In this document: positions 41,123-51,057 of the stretch, piece by piece | Layout of the letters: every line of letters begins with the position of its first letter | Position numbering within the stretch: position 1 is the stretch's first letter | Source: Pseudomonas crudilactis | GTDB lineage: Bacteria; Pseudomonadota; Gammaproteobacteria; Pseudomonadales; Pseudomonadaceae | Reading direction: 5' to 3' | NCBI RefSeq assembly: GCF_013433315.1 | Contig: NZ_WXVV01000019.1 | Coordinates: forward strand, 62,001-126,000 | Length of the DNA stretch: 64,000 bases | The notes under the pieces: generated by a model | Databases searched by the model: none | Seen by the model: the letters and a program-made list of their open reading frames with translations, nothing else | Told to the model about the DNA's origin: nothing | Translations under genes and position numbers: made by a program

Positions 41123-42317
41123 GATCTTGCACCTGGCGCTCGGCGTCTTGCAGGCGGGCGCGGGCCTTGTCGAGCATTTCTGTGGGCGTGTCGGCGCGCC
41201 GTTCAAGTTTGTTGAGGTCCGCGCGGGCGTAGGCCAATTCGGTTTTCAACTGGCGAAGCTGGCTGTCGATCGGACGTTTTTCGACACGCACCAGGTCAGG
41301 CAACGGCTGATCGCTTGTGGCTTCGGCGGCGTGAAGGGCCTGCTCGGCATCGCTTAATGCTCGTTCCAGCGCGGCGATCTGCTCCGGCGCCGCTTCGGCG
41401 GTTTGGGCTTTTTTCAGTTCGGCGCGGCGCATGGCCAACTGGATCTTCGCCCGTTTCAGATCGGCGTCTTTGGCAGGGGCAGGCACTGTGGGTGCTGGCG
41501 GAGCGCTGCTTTCAACGGCCGCCAAAGCCCGCTCGGCCGCTTCGAATTGCTGCTGCAACACGATTAATTGCGCCTGCTGCTCGAAGGTCGGCGGATGGCC
41601 GAAGGCCTTCAGCGATTTGTGCAGTTGCGCACGGCTCATGGCCACATCGATCTTGGCTTTCTTCAGCGCCGCATCCGCAGTCGCCGCTTTCTGTGCACGC
41701 ACCCGCTCGAGCGCAGCCTGCACCGGATTGCTTGCAGTCACTTCAGGTTGCGCCGCCCGTTTCGCTCGGGTTTCACGCTCAGCCTGTTTCTGTTGTTCTT
41801 CGCGTTGAAGACGGTCATTGCGTCGCTCAAAGCGTTGACGTGCGTGATCACGTTTAACGGCGCGAGCGCGTTGCTCGTCGAGATTGAAGGCCAGACCTCC
41901 CACCACCGGCAATGTGCCGAGCGGCAGCGGGTGCATTTCAATGCAATCCACCGGGCACGGCGCAACACACAAGTCGCAACCGGTGCATTCGTCAATGATC
42001 ACCGTGTGCATCAGTTTCGCCGCGCCGACAATCGCGTCGATCGGGCAGGCCTGGATGCACTTGGTGCAGCCGATGCATTCGGCTTCGCGGATGAACGCCA
42101 CTTGCGGCGGCGCTGCGCCGCGACTGATGTCCAGTTCCAGCACCGGCACTTTCAACAGTTCAGCCAGGGCGGCGATGGTTTCGTCACCGCCCGGCGGGCA
42201 CTTGTTGATCGGCTCGCCTGCGACGATGCCCTGCGCATACGGCTTGCATCCGGGATGGCCGCATTTGCCGCACTGGGTCTGCGGCAGAAGGGCATCGATG
42301 CGTTGAATCAGACTCAT
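41109..42317 (-). CDS. rnfB: RnfB-like Fe-S protein lacking its membrane anchor, with a long RnfC-like helical tail
   Basis: In this 402-residue protein, residues 1-45 hold the RnfB cluster motif Cys16, Cys19, Cys24, Cys40, and residues 78-125 hold two ferredoxin-type motifs (Cys81/84/87/91 and Cys111/114/117/121). The usual N-terminal membrane helix is absent: the chain begins MSLIQRIDALLPQTQCG. From about 145 to 402 it is charged, Ala/Lys/Glu-rich and helical, with at least three repeats of the form KAKIDVAMSRAQLHK, RAKIQLAMRRAELKK and LKTELAYARADLNK. These are the kind of repeats found at the C-terminus of RnfC. No rnfC gene exists in the operon. Confidence 0.87.
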   Translation of the reverse strand: MSLIQRIDALLPQTQCGKCGHPGCKPYAQGIVAGEPINKCPPGGDETIAALAELLKVPVLELDISRGAAPPQVAFIREAECIGCTKCIQACPIDAIVGAAKLMHTVIIDECTGCDLCVAPCPVDCIEMHPLPLGTLPVVGGLAFNLDEQRARAVKRDHARQRFERRNDRLQREEQQKQAERETRAKRAAQPEVTASNPVQAALERVRAQKAATADAALKKAKIDVAMSRAQLHKSLKAFGHPPTFEQQAQLIVLQQQFEAAERALAAVESSAPPAPTVPAPAKDADLKRAKIQLAMRRAELKKAQTAEAAPEQIAALERALSDAEQALHAAEATSDQPLPDLVRVEKRPIDSQLRQLKTELAYARADLNKLERRADTPTEMLDKARARLQDAERQVQDHVAP

Positions 42318-42883
42318 GTTTTGATCAGTCCACTGAATCCGAGAAAAATCACTGCGATCAAACCGGCGCTGATCAGATCGATCGGCAAGCCGCGAAAGGG
42401 CAGGGGAATATCGTTGTCGGCCGTACGGTCACGCAAATCCAGGAACAGGCTCAGCACCAGCCAGAAACCCAGCCCGGCACCGAGACTCAGCGCTGTCGCC
42501 TGCAGCAGGCCCCGATCGTTTTGCGCGTTGATCAGTGCCAGCCCGAGCACACCGGCGTTGCCCAGCAACAATGGCCATAGACCGTCGAACGGCAGACCCG
42601 GCAGCCAGCGTGTCAACAGTTTCAGCAGCGGCGCAATCAGCAAGACGCTCAACGGCAGAAACACAAACAGGCGCAGCGCCTCAATTTGCAACGGCACCAA
42701 CAGCCAATGCCAGATCGCATAACCAGCCACACCGACAACCAGCATCAGACACAACGTCGCCAGCCCCAGCGCATGCACCTGTCGACGACTGCCCGCCAAC
42801 AGCGGATCGACGCCCAGCGGCCAGTGCAACACGAAGTTGTTGAGCAGCGCAGCACTGACAAGCGTTAGCACGAGTTCGGTCAT
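42314..42883 (-). CDS. rnfA: RnfA/RsxA-like membrane subunit lacking the cluster cysteines
   Basis: The 189-residue protein has six helices and the RnfA/NqrE fold (LLNNFVLHWPLGVDPLLA at 13-30, LGNAGVLGLALIN at 107-119). In canonical RnfA these read LG(L/V)CP and TNCAVLG; here the two cysteines are replaced by Asp26 and Ala110. It is the first gene of rnfABDGE-nth and overlaps rnfB by four bases. The Fe-S centre shared with RnfE probably cannot form in the usual way. Confidence 0.83.
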   Translation of the reverse strand: MTELVLTLVSAALLNNFVLHWPLGVDPLLAGSRRQVHALGLATLCLMLVVGVAGYAIWHWLLVPLQIEALRLFVFLPLSVLLIAPLLKLLTRWLPGLPFDGLWPLLLGNAGVLGLALINAQNDRGLLQATALSLGAGLGFWLVLSLFLDLRDRTADNDIPLPFRGLPIDLISAGLIAVIFLGFSGLIKT

Positions 42884-42947
42884 GGTTCTGCCGGTGAAAC
42901 GGGTGGGTGTCTCATAAGGTTAGGCATTATCCGGCCAGATATGAAAA

Positions 42948-42980
42948 ATCCCACAGGCATGCCGGGCACGCCTGTGGGAT
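42948..42980 (-). terminator. Terminator after metG
   Basis: An 11-base-pair stem ATCCCACAGGC / GCCTGTGGGAT lies just past the metG stop. On the minus strand it is followed by TTTTTCAT. Confidence 0.87.
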
Positions 42981-42997
42981 CAATTGACCGCCAGCTG

Positions 42998-45049
42998 TTA
43001 CTTGATGCGCTGACCCGGCTTGGCGCCGCTGTCCGGGCTCAGCAGGTAGATTTCTTCACCTCCAGGACCGGCCGCCATCACCATGCCTTCGGAGATACCA
43101 AACTTCATTTTCCGTGGCTTGAGGTTGGCGATCATCATGGTCAGGCGACCATCGAGCTTGGACGGATCCGGGTAGGCGCTCTTGATGCCCGAGAACACGT
43201 TGCGTTGCTCGTCACCGATATCCAGTGTCAGGCGCAGCAGCTTGTCAGCACCTTCGACATGTTCGGCCTTGACGATCAGCGCGACGCGCAGGTCGATTGC
43301 GGCAAAGGCGTCGAAGTCGATTTCCGGCGACAGCGGATCCTTGGCCAGTTCGCCATTGCCGGCCGGAGCAGCGGCACCGGTGTCGGTCTGGCTGGCGGTG
43401 AGGTCTTCTTTCGAGGCGTCGCTCATGGCTTGCACTTTTACCGGGTCGATGCGGGTCATCAACGGCTTGAATTCGTTCAACTGGTGGTTGGCCAGCAGCG
43501 TGGTGTGGTCGTTCCAGGTCAGCGGGGCGACGTTGAGGAACGCCTCGGCATCGGCGGCCAGCAGCGGCAGCACCGGTTTGAGGAAGATCACCAGTTGGCG
43601 GAACAGGTTGATGGCGGTGGCGCAGATCGCCTGGACTTCATCCTGCTTGCCTTCCTGCTTGTTCAACGACCATGGCGCCTTGTCGGCGATCCAGGCGTTG
43701 GCGCGGTCGGCGAGGGCCATGGTTTCACGCATGGCGCGGGCGAAGTCGCGGGCTTCATAGGCGTCGGCAATGCTTGGCGCGGCGGCGATGAACGCCTCGG
43801 TCAGCTCTGGCGCGGCATTGGTGTCGACCAGCAGGCCGGCGTTGCCTTTTTGAATGAAACCGGCGCAACGGCTGGCGATGTTGACCACTTTGCCGACCAG
43901 GTCGGAGTTGACCTTCTGCACGAAGTCTTCGAGGTTCAGGTCGAGGTCATCAACGCCACGACCGAGTTTGGCCGCGTAGTAGTAGCGCAGGTATTCCGGC
44001 GACAGGTGATCCAGATACGTACGCGCCTTGATGAATGTGCCGCGCGACTTGGACATCTTCTGGCCGTTGACGGTCAGGTAGCCGTGCACGTTGATGCCGG
44101 TCGGCTTGCGGTAGCCCGCGCCTTCGAGCATCGCTGGCCAGAACAGCGCGTGGAAGTTGACGATGTCCTTGCCGATGAAGTGGTACAGCTCGGCGGTGGA
44201 GTCCTTGCCCCAGAACGCGTCGAAGTCCAGCTCCGGCGTACGGTCGCAGAGGTTCTTGAAGCTGGCCATGTAGCCGATCGGCGCATCCAGCCACACGTAG
44301 AAATACTTGCCCGGCTCGCCCGGAATCTCGAAACCGAAGTACGGCGCATCGCGGGAGATGTCCCACTGCTGCAGGCCGGCGTCCAGCCATTCGGCGATCT
44401 TGTTGGCGACGGCGTCTTGCAGGGTGCCGCTGCGGGTCCAGGTCTGCAGCATTTGCTGAAAGTCTGGCAGTTTGAAGAAGAAGTGCTGGGAATCCTTGAG
44501 CACCGGGGTGGCGCCGGAGATGGCCGACTTCGGATCCTTCAGATCGGTCGGTGCGTAGGTCGCGCCGCATTTTTCGCAGTTGTCGCCGTACTGGTCTTCA
44601 GTGCCACATTTCGGGCAGGTGCCCTTGATGAAGCGGTCGGCCAGGAACATTTTCTTTTCCGGGTCGAAATACTGGGTGATCGAACGTTGGGCGATGTGCC
44701 CGGCGTCACGCAGCTTGATGTAGATCTGGCTCGACAGCTCACGGTTTTCTTCGGCGTGAGTGGAGTGGAAGTTGTCGAAATCGACCAGGAACTCGGCAAA
44801 GTCGGCGCTGTGTTCAGCCTGCACATTGGCGATCAGTTGTTCCGGGGTGATGCCTTCCTTTTCCGCGCGCAGCATGATCGCCGAACCGTGGGCGTCGTCG
44901 GCGCAGACGTAAATGCATTGATTGCCGCGATGCTTCTGGAAGCGCACCCACATATCGGTCTGGATGTATTCCAGCATATGGCCAAGGTGAATCGAACCGT
45001 TGGCGTAGGGCAGGGCGCTGGTGACGAGGATCTTGCGTGGTTCGGACAT
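42998..45049 (-). CDS. metG: Methionyl-tRNA synthetase
   Basis: The 683-residue class I synthetase shows HIGH-like SIHLGHMLEYIQTD (about 19-32), zinc-knuckle cysteines CPKCGTEDQYGDNCEKCG (about 145-162), KMSKS in GQKMSKSRGTF (about 333) and a C-terminal tRNA-binding domain (about 580-683, IDLRVALIVKAEHVEGADKLL). The dimeric long form is typical of proteobacteria. It is divergent from mrp. Confidence 0.97.
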   Translation of the reverse strand: MSEPRKILVTSALPYANGSIHLGHMLEYIQTDMWVRFQKHRGNQCIYVCADDAHGSAIMLRAEKEGITPEQLIANVQAEHSADFAEFLVDFDNFHSTHAEENRELSSQIYIKLRDAGHIAQRSITQYFDPEKKMFLADRFIKGTCPKCGTEDQYGDNCEKCGATYAPTDLKDPKSAISGATPVLKDSQHFFFKLPDFQQMLQTWTRSGTLQDAVANKIAEWLDAGLQQWDISRDAPYFGFEIPGEPGKYFYVWLDAPIGYMASFKNLCDRTPELDFDAFWGKDSTAELYHFIGKDIVNFHALFWPAMLEGAGYRKPTGINVHGYLTVNGQKMSKSRGTFIKARTYLDHLSPEYLRYYYAAKLGRGVDDLDLNLEDFVQKVNSDLVGKVVNIASRCAGFIQKGNAGLLVDTNAAPELTEAFIAAAPSIADAYEARDFARAMRETMALADRANAWIADKAPWSLNKQEGKQDEVQAICATAINLFRQLVIFLKPVLPLLAADAEAFLNVAPLTWNDHTTLLANHQLNEFKPLMTRIDPVKVQAMSDASKEDLTASQTDTGAAAPAGNGELAKDPLSPEIDFDAFAAIDLRVALIVKAEHVEGADKLLRLTLDIGDEQRNVFSGIKSAYPDPSKLDGRLTMMIANLKPRKMKFGISEGMVMAAGPGGEEIYLLSPDSGAKPGQRIK

Positions 45050-45204
45050 GTGGGGCTTCGCTACTTGATGAAACGGAGGTCGGCCACTATAAAGCGCCGG
45101 GCAAGATATTTCACCTCTGCAAATCGTTGCCAGGCATGCCGTCCGGAGGATAGAAGGGGTAGGATACCCGCCATCTTTTCCCAGTCTTGTTATCGGAGTT
45201 GCCC

Positions 45205-46299
45205 ATGAGTGCCGTCACTCGCGCAGCGGTGGAAGCCGTCCTCAGCCAATACACCGACCCTTACCTGAACCAGGATCCGGTCAGCGCCGGTTGCGTGAAG
45301 AACATCGAGATCGTCGGTGATCGCGTCAACGTGCAGCTGGAAATCGGTTACGCCGCCGGTCTGTTCAAGAGCGGCTGGGCGCAACTGCTGCAACTGGCCA
45401 TCGAAAACCTCGATGGCGTGACCGCGGCGAAAGTCGAGATCAACACCGTGATCGCCGCACACAAGGCGCAGGCGCAGATTCCGGGGCTGGCCAACGTCAA
45501 GAACGTGGTCGCCGTGGCGTCGGGCAAGGGCGGTGTGGGCAAGTCGACCACCGCCGCCAACCTCGCTCTGGCCCTGGCCCGTGAAGGCGCCAAGGTCGGT
45601 ATTCTCGACGCCGATATCTACGGCCCGAGCCAAGGCATCATGTTCGGCATCCCCGAGCGCACCCGCCCGGAGGTCAAGGATCAGAAGTGGTTCGTGCCGC
45701 TCAAGGCGCACGGCGTAGAAGTCATGTCGATGGCGTTCCTGACCGACGACAACACGCCGATGGTCTGGCGCGGGCCGATGGTCTCGGGCGCCTTGCTGCA
45801 ACTGGTCACGCAAACCGCGTGGGGCGATCTCGATTATCTGGTGATCGACATGCCGCCAGGCACTGGCGATATCCAGCTGACCCTGGCGCAGAAAGTCCCG
45901 GTGGCCGGCGCGGTGATCGTCACCACGCCACAGGATCTCGCATTGCTCGACGCGCGCAAAGGCGTGGAAATGTTCCGCAAGGTCAACATTCCGGTGTTGG
46001 GCGTGGTGGAAAACATGGCCGTGCACATCTGCTCGAACTGCGGGCATGCCGAGCATCTGTTCGGTGAGGGCGGTGGTGAGAAACTCGCGACCCAATACGG
46101 CGTAGAGCTGCTGGCTTCGCTGCCGCTGTCGATGCTGATCCGCGAGCAGGCCGATGGCGGCAAGCCAACGGTGATCGCCGAGCCTGACAGCCAGATTGCC
46201 ATGGTCTATCAGGAACTGGCCCGTCACGTCGGCGCACGGATCGTGTTGCAGGAAGCCGCTACCCCGGCGATGCCTAACATCACCATCAGCGACGATTGA
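45205..46299 (+). CDS. apbC: Mrp/ApbC Fe-S cluster carrier ATPase
   Basis: The 364-residue P-loop protein carries and delivers Fe-S clusters. It has an N-terminal DUF59/MIP18 domain (about 1-90), then a deviant Walker A SGKGGVGKSTTAANLALAL (about 110-128), Walker B YLVIDMPPGTGD and the cluster-binding CxxC in HICSNCGHAEHLF (about 274-286). A GGAG ribosome-binding site precedes ATG at 45205; six upstream codons in frame are rejected. Confidence 0.95.
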   Translation: MSAVTRAAVEAVLSQYTDPYLNQDPVSAGCVKNIEIVGDRVNVQLEIGYAAGLFKSGWAQLLQLAIENLDGVTAAKVEINTVIAAHKAQAQIPGLANVKNVVAVASGKGGVGKSTTAANLALALAREGAKVGILDADIYGPSQGIMFGIPERTRPEVKDQKWFVPLKAHGVEVMSMAFLTDDNTPMVWRGPMVSGALLQLVTQTAWGDLDYLVIDMPPGTGDIQLTLAQKVPVAGAVIVTTPQDLALLDARKGVEMFRKVNIPVLGVVENMAVHICSNCGHAEHLFGEGGGEKLATQYGVELLASLPLSMLIREQADGGKPTVIAEPDSQIAMVYQELARHVGARIVLQEAATPAMPNITISDD

Positions 46300-46322
46300 T
46301 CAATCAGCAATACCGATAACCC

Positions 46323-46412
46323 TGTAGGAGTGAGCCTGCTCGCGATAACGGTCGATCATTCAACTCATTTGTTGAATGTTAATCCGCTATCGCGAGCAGG
46401 CTCACTCCTACA
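46323..46412. repeat. REPIN, family A copy 3 (TGTAGGAGTGAGCC variant)
   Basis: Perfect 25-base arms (46323-46347 and 46388-46412) flank a 40-base spacer containing CAAC-TCATTT-GTTG. The arm sequence differs from copies 1 and 4 at the outer bases (TAGGAGT for TGGGAGC) in both arms alike, showing compensatory change. It lies between convergent apbC and the SDR gene. Confidence 0.93.
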
Positions 46413-46430
46413 TTTGTTTTGTGTTGGCAG

Positions 46431-47189
46431 TCAGATGCGCAACCCGCCATCCATCTCCAGAATCCGCCCGGTGTAGTAGTCGTTTTCGAAGATATACGCC
46501 GCCGAATGCGCAATCTCTTCCGGCTTGCCCATGCGCTTGAGCGGAATCCCCGAAGTCATCTTCTCCAGCGCTTCCGGCTTCATGCCCAGAGTCATCTCGG
46601 TTTCGATGAAACCCGGTGCAATTCCCGCTACACGAATACCATAACGCGCCAGTTCCTTGGCCCAAGTCACGGTGGCTGCGGCAACACCGGCCTTGGCCGC
46701 CGAATAGTTGGTCTGGCCAACGTTGCCCGCCCGCGAGATCGACGAGATGTTGATGATCGCCCCAGTGTTCTTCAGCTCGACCATTTTCGCCGCCACTTCA
46801 CGGGTGCAGAGGAAGACGCCGGTCAGGTTGACGTCGATGACAGCCTGCCACTGTGCCAGGCTCATCTTGGTCATTTCGCCGTCCTTGATCTTGAGCAGCA
46901 GGCCATCACGGAGGATCCCGGCGTTGTTGATCAGGCCATGAATGGCACCGAAATCGGCGGCGACCTGAGCGACCATGTGCTCGACCTGCTCTTCATTGGC
47001 GACGTTGCACAGATAGCTGCGCGCCTCGACGCCCTTGGCCTTGCAAGCCGCGACCGCGTCGTCGAGCTTTTCCTGATTGAGGTCGACGAGGGCGAGCTTC
47101 GCGCCTTTGCCGGCGAAATACTCGGCCATCGAGCGGCCCAAACCCTGGCAACCGCCAGTGATAATGATTACTTTGTCGTTGAGTTGCAT
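46431..47189 (-). CDS. Short-chain dehydrogenase/reductase, FabG-like
   Basis: The 252-residue classical SDR has NAD(P) motif TGGCQGLGRS (about 11-20), NNAG, catalytic Ser in ISSIS, YSAAK (Tyr/Lys pair) and PGFIETEMT. FabG-type enzymes reduce 3-oxoacyl-ACP or related ketones; there are no fatty-acid genes nearby, so the substrate is open. The start is ATG at 47189 (MQLNDKV) with GGGG eight bases upstream; ATG at 47195 is two codons longer. Confidence 0.88.
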   Translation of the reverse strand: MQLNDKVIIITGGCQGLGRSMAEYFAGKGAKLALVDLNQEKLDDAVAACKAKGVEARSYLCNVANEEQVEHMVAQVAADFGAIHGLINNAGILRDGLLLKIKDGEMTKMSLAQWQAVIDVNLTGVFLCTREVAAKMVELKNTGAIINISSISRAGNVGQTNYSAAKAGVAAATVTWAKELARYGIRVAGIAPGFIETEMTLGMKPEALEKMTSGIPLKRMGKPEEIAHSAAYIFENDYYTGRILEMDGGLRI

Positions 47190-47352
47190 TCGCATGCCCC
47201 GATAGCAGGTCTGAGTAGTTTTTGTTTTCAGCGACTCCCGATCTGCACCGGCCGTGGCTGGGTTGCACATGAGAATTGCCCGCCGGCTGACCGGGACTTG
47301 ATCCCCGGCGCCTGTCCGTTTTTTCGACGGATTCTATTTAAGGAGTCATAAA

Positions 47353-48084
47353 TTGAGCGTTGAAGTGGCGAAGAATGCCCGAGAATTGCTTCTCAAGGAA
47401 TACCGCGGAGTGCTGTCGACCCACTCCAAATCGATGCCCGGTTTTCCCTTTGGCTCCGTGGTGCCGTACTGCCTCGACGAGCAGGGCCGGCCGCTGATCC
47501 TGATCAGCCGCATCGCCCAGCACACCCACAACCTGCAAAAAGATCCGAAATGCTCGATGTTGGTGGGGGAGCGCGAAGCCGATGACGTGCAAGCCGTTGG
47601 TCGCCTGACCTATCTGGCGCAAGCGCAAAAGCTTGAAGACGCGGCAGTCATCGACGCCGCTGCCGAGCGCTACTACCGTTATTTCCCGGATTCGCAGAAC
47701 TACCACAAGGCCCACGATTTCGATTTCTGGGTGCTGACCCCGGTGCGTCACCGCTACATCGGCGGTTTCGGCGCGATCCACTGGGTCGATCAACTGACCC
47801 TGGCCAACCCGTTCGCCGGCGAGGCTGAAATCAGCATGGTCGAGCACATGAACAGTGACCACGCCAAAGCCATCGCGCACTACGTCGATCTCGCCGGTCT
47901 GCCGAAAAACGTACCTGCGCAACTGGCCGGGATCGATACTGAGGGCATGCACCTGCGCATCGGTCAGGCGCTGTACTGGTTGCCGTTTCAAGCCCCTTGT
48001 CATACGCCGACACAAGTGCGCGAAGCCTTGGTTTCATTGGCTCACGCACAGGTCTGGCCAAAAAATGCAGTGGTCGACGCTTGA
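47353..48084 (+). CDS. HugZ-type FMN/haem-binding split-barrel protein
   Basis: The 243-residue protein has an N-terminal pyridoxamine-phosphate-oxidase-like split barrel (about 8-150, GVLSTHSKSMPGFPFGSVVPYCLD, RIAQHTHNLQKDPKCSMLV) and a C-terminal DUF2470-like domain (about 160-240, EHMNSDHAKAIAHYVDLAG). The family includes HugZ haem oxygenases, though many members have no proven haem activity. The start is TTG at 47353, supported by AAGGAG eight bases upstream. Confidence 0.83.
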   Translation: MSVEVAKNARELLLKEYRGVLSTHSKSMPGFPFGSVVPYCLDEQGRPLILISRIAQHTHNLQKDPKCSMLVGEREADDVQAVGRLTYLAQAQKLEDAAVIDAAAERYYRYFPDSQNYHKAHDFDFWVLTPVRHRYIGGFGAIHWVDQLTLANPFAGEAEISMVEHMNSDHAKAIAHYVDLAGLPKNVPAQLAGIDTEGMHLRIGQALYWLPFQAPCHTPTQVREALVSLAHAQVWPKNAVVDA

Positions 48085-48149
48085 ATTCACGAAAGGGCGA
48101 CGTCATCTAAGGCTTACTGCAAGGCATTTCTTGCGTTGAGGAAACTTTG

Positions 48150-48626
48150 ATGCGCCCTTTTCTGTTGCTCTTTCTGCTGTTTCCAGTGCTGGAGCTGTTC
48201 GTATTCGTCAAAGTGGCAGGTTCCATCGGGTTTTTCCCGGCCCTGCTGCTGATCATTCTCGGCTCGATGTTCGGCGTGTTCGTGCTGCGCGTCGCCGGTC
48301 TGGCCACGGCACTGCGTGCCCGTGAAAGCCTGAACCGCGGCGAATTGCCCGCGCAAACCATGCTCGAAGGGCTGATGCTGGCTCTGGCCGGTGGCCTGCT
48401 GATTCTGCCGGGCTTTATCAGCGACGTGGTCGGTCTGGTCATGCTGCTGCCGTTCAGTCGTCGACTGCTGGCGAACAAAATGCGCCAGCGCGCCGAAGAA
48501 CAGGCCATGCGCCAGCGTGCGTTCGCCGATGACCTGCAACCCCGTGGCGGTCCTGCGCCGCGTCAGCCTCTGGGCCGCGAGGGTGATGTGATCGAAGGCG
48601 AGTTCGAACACCGCGACACCAAGTAA
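48150..48626 (+). CDS. fxsA: FxsA membrane protein
   Basis: The 158-residue protein has three to four N-terminal helices (FLLLFLLFPVLELFVFVKV, FFPALLLIILGSMFGVFVL, LALAGGLLILPGFISDVVGLVMLL) and a charged cytoplasmic tail. FxsA affects exclusion of phage T7 in E. coli when overproduced; its normal role is unknown. The GAGGAAACTTT ribosome-binding region supports ATG at 48150 rather than the adjacent TTG. It lies upstream of groES as in E. coli. Confidence 0.92.
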   Translation: MRPFLLLFLLFPVLELFVFVKVAGSIGFFPALLLIILGSMFGVFVLRVAGLATALRARESLNRGELPAQTMLEGLMLALAGGLLILPGFISDVVGLVMLLPFSRRLLANKMRQRAEEQAMRQRAFADDLQPRGGPAPRQPLGREGDVIEGEFEHRDTK

Positions 48627-48638
48627 CTGCACTGTCTG

Positions 48639-48665
48639 CACGGCACCTTCGGGTGCCGTGTTCAT
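48639..48665 (+). terminator. Terminator of fxsA
   Basis: A stem CACGGCACC / GGTGCCGTG with the very stable TTCG tetraloop is followed by TTCATTTT. It separates fxsA from the groESL promoter. Confidence 0.85.
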
Positions 48666-48703
48666 TTTCGGGGTGCTGAAGTGAAAAATTTTCTGCCCGC
48701 GCC

Positions 48704-48731
48704 CTTGTAATAAGCTTATGCGCCCTTATGT
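48704..48731 (+). promoter_or_regulatory. Sigma-32 heat-shock promoter of groESL
   Basis: CTTGTAA (-35) and CCCTTATGT (-10) are separated by 12 bases, close to the sigma-32 consensus CTTGAAA and CCCCATNT. The leader to groES is about 135 bases. I see no CIRCE palindrome, so HrcA control is unlikely. Confidence 0.65.
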
Positions 48732-48874
48732 ATCGGTCACCGAAAGGTTTCTGGCATTTGAGCCAGTCAGACTTCCGCGGCTCGCTTGACGATCCGCAAC
48801 CGGCGCAGGCCGGATTTGTTAAACCCGCCGGGACTACACCGGCCGATGAAAACCACAATTAGGAGAGATCGACA

Positions 48875-49168
48875 ATGAAGCTTCGTCCTCTGCATGACCG
48901 CGTCGTAATCCGTCGCAGCGAAGAAGAAAAGAAAACCGCTGGCGGTATCGTCCTGCCAGGTTCGGCTGCTGAAAAAGCCAACCACGGTGTGATTCTCGCT
49001 GTAGGCCCGGGCAAAGCTCTGGAAAACGGCGAAGTGCGCGCACTGTCCGTTAAAGAAGGCGACAAGGTTGTGTTCGGTCCTTACTCCGGCAGCAACACTG
49101 TGAAAGTCGACGGCGAAGACCTGCTGGTAATGAGCGAGAACGAAATCCTCGCTGTTATCGAAGGCTGA
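48875..49168 (+). CDS. groES: GroES co-chaperonin
   Basis: The 97-residue cap subunit forms a heptameric lid on GroEL. The mobile loop KKTAGGIVLPGSA (about 20-32) and the MKLRPLHDRVV start are canonical. AGGAGAGATCGACA precedes the ATG. The groEL start follows 50 bases after the stop. Confidence 0.98.
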   Translation: MKLRPLHDRVVIRRSEEEKKTAGGIVLPGSAAEKANHGVILAVGPGKALENGEVRALSVKEGDKVVFGPYSGSNTVKVDGEDLLVMSENEILAVIEG

Positions 49169-49218
49169 TTCCCCCGTTCATTTTCCCGCTACTACAAAGT
49201 ATTTAAGGAATATCGATC

Positions 49219-50865
<1,647 letters not shown>

Positions 50866-50888
50866 GCCAGCCTTGTCCCTGTAACGCA

Positions 50889-50922
50889 AAACCCCGCTGG
50901 CGAAAGTCAGCGGGGTTTTTTA
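50889..50922 (+). terminator. Terminator of groESL
   Basis: A stem AACCCCGCTG / CAGCGGGGTT with loop GCGAAAGT is followed by TTTTTATT. Confidence 0.9.
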
Positions 50923-50951
50923 TTGCCTGTATTTCAGCGGTACACCAATCC

Positions 50952-51043
50952 CCTGTGGGAGCGAGCCTGCTCGCGAAGGCGCCGGATCAGCCAACATTAA
51001 TGTTGAATGACACACCGCATTCGCGAGCAGGCTCGCTCCCACA
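50952..51043. repeat. REPIN, family A copy 4
   Basis: Inverted arms with GTGGGAGCGAGCCTGCTCGC flank a spacer that contains the perfect 14-base palindrome CAACATTAATGTTG (50992-51005). It lies between convergent groEL and the PAP2 phosphatase gene. Confidence 0.93.
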
Positions 51044-51057
51044 ATGAGATCTATATT

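Noticed and set aside
42941..45208. 755-codon open frame antisense to metG
   Set aside because: It is a shadow of metG: composition is typical of an antisense frame in high-GC DNA (Gly/Val/Gln/Asp rich, no domain) and it has no ribosome-binding site.
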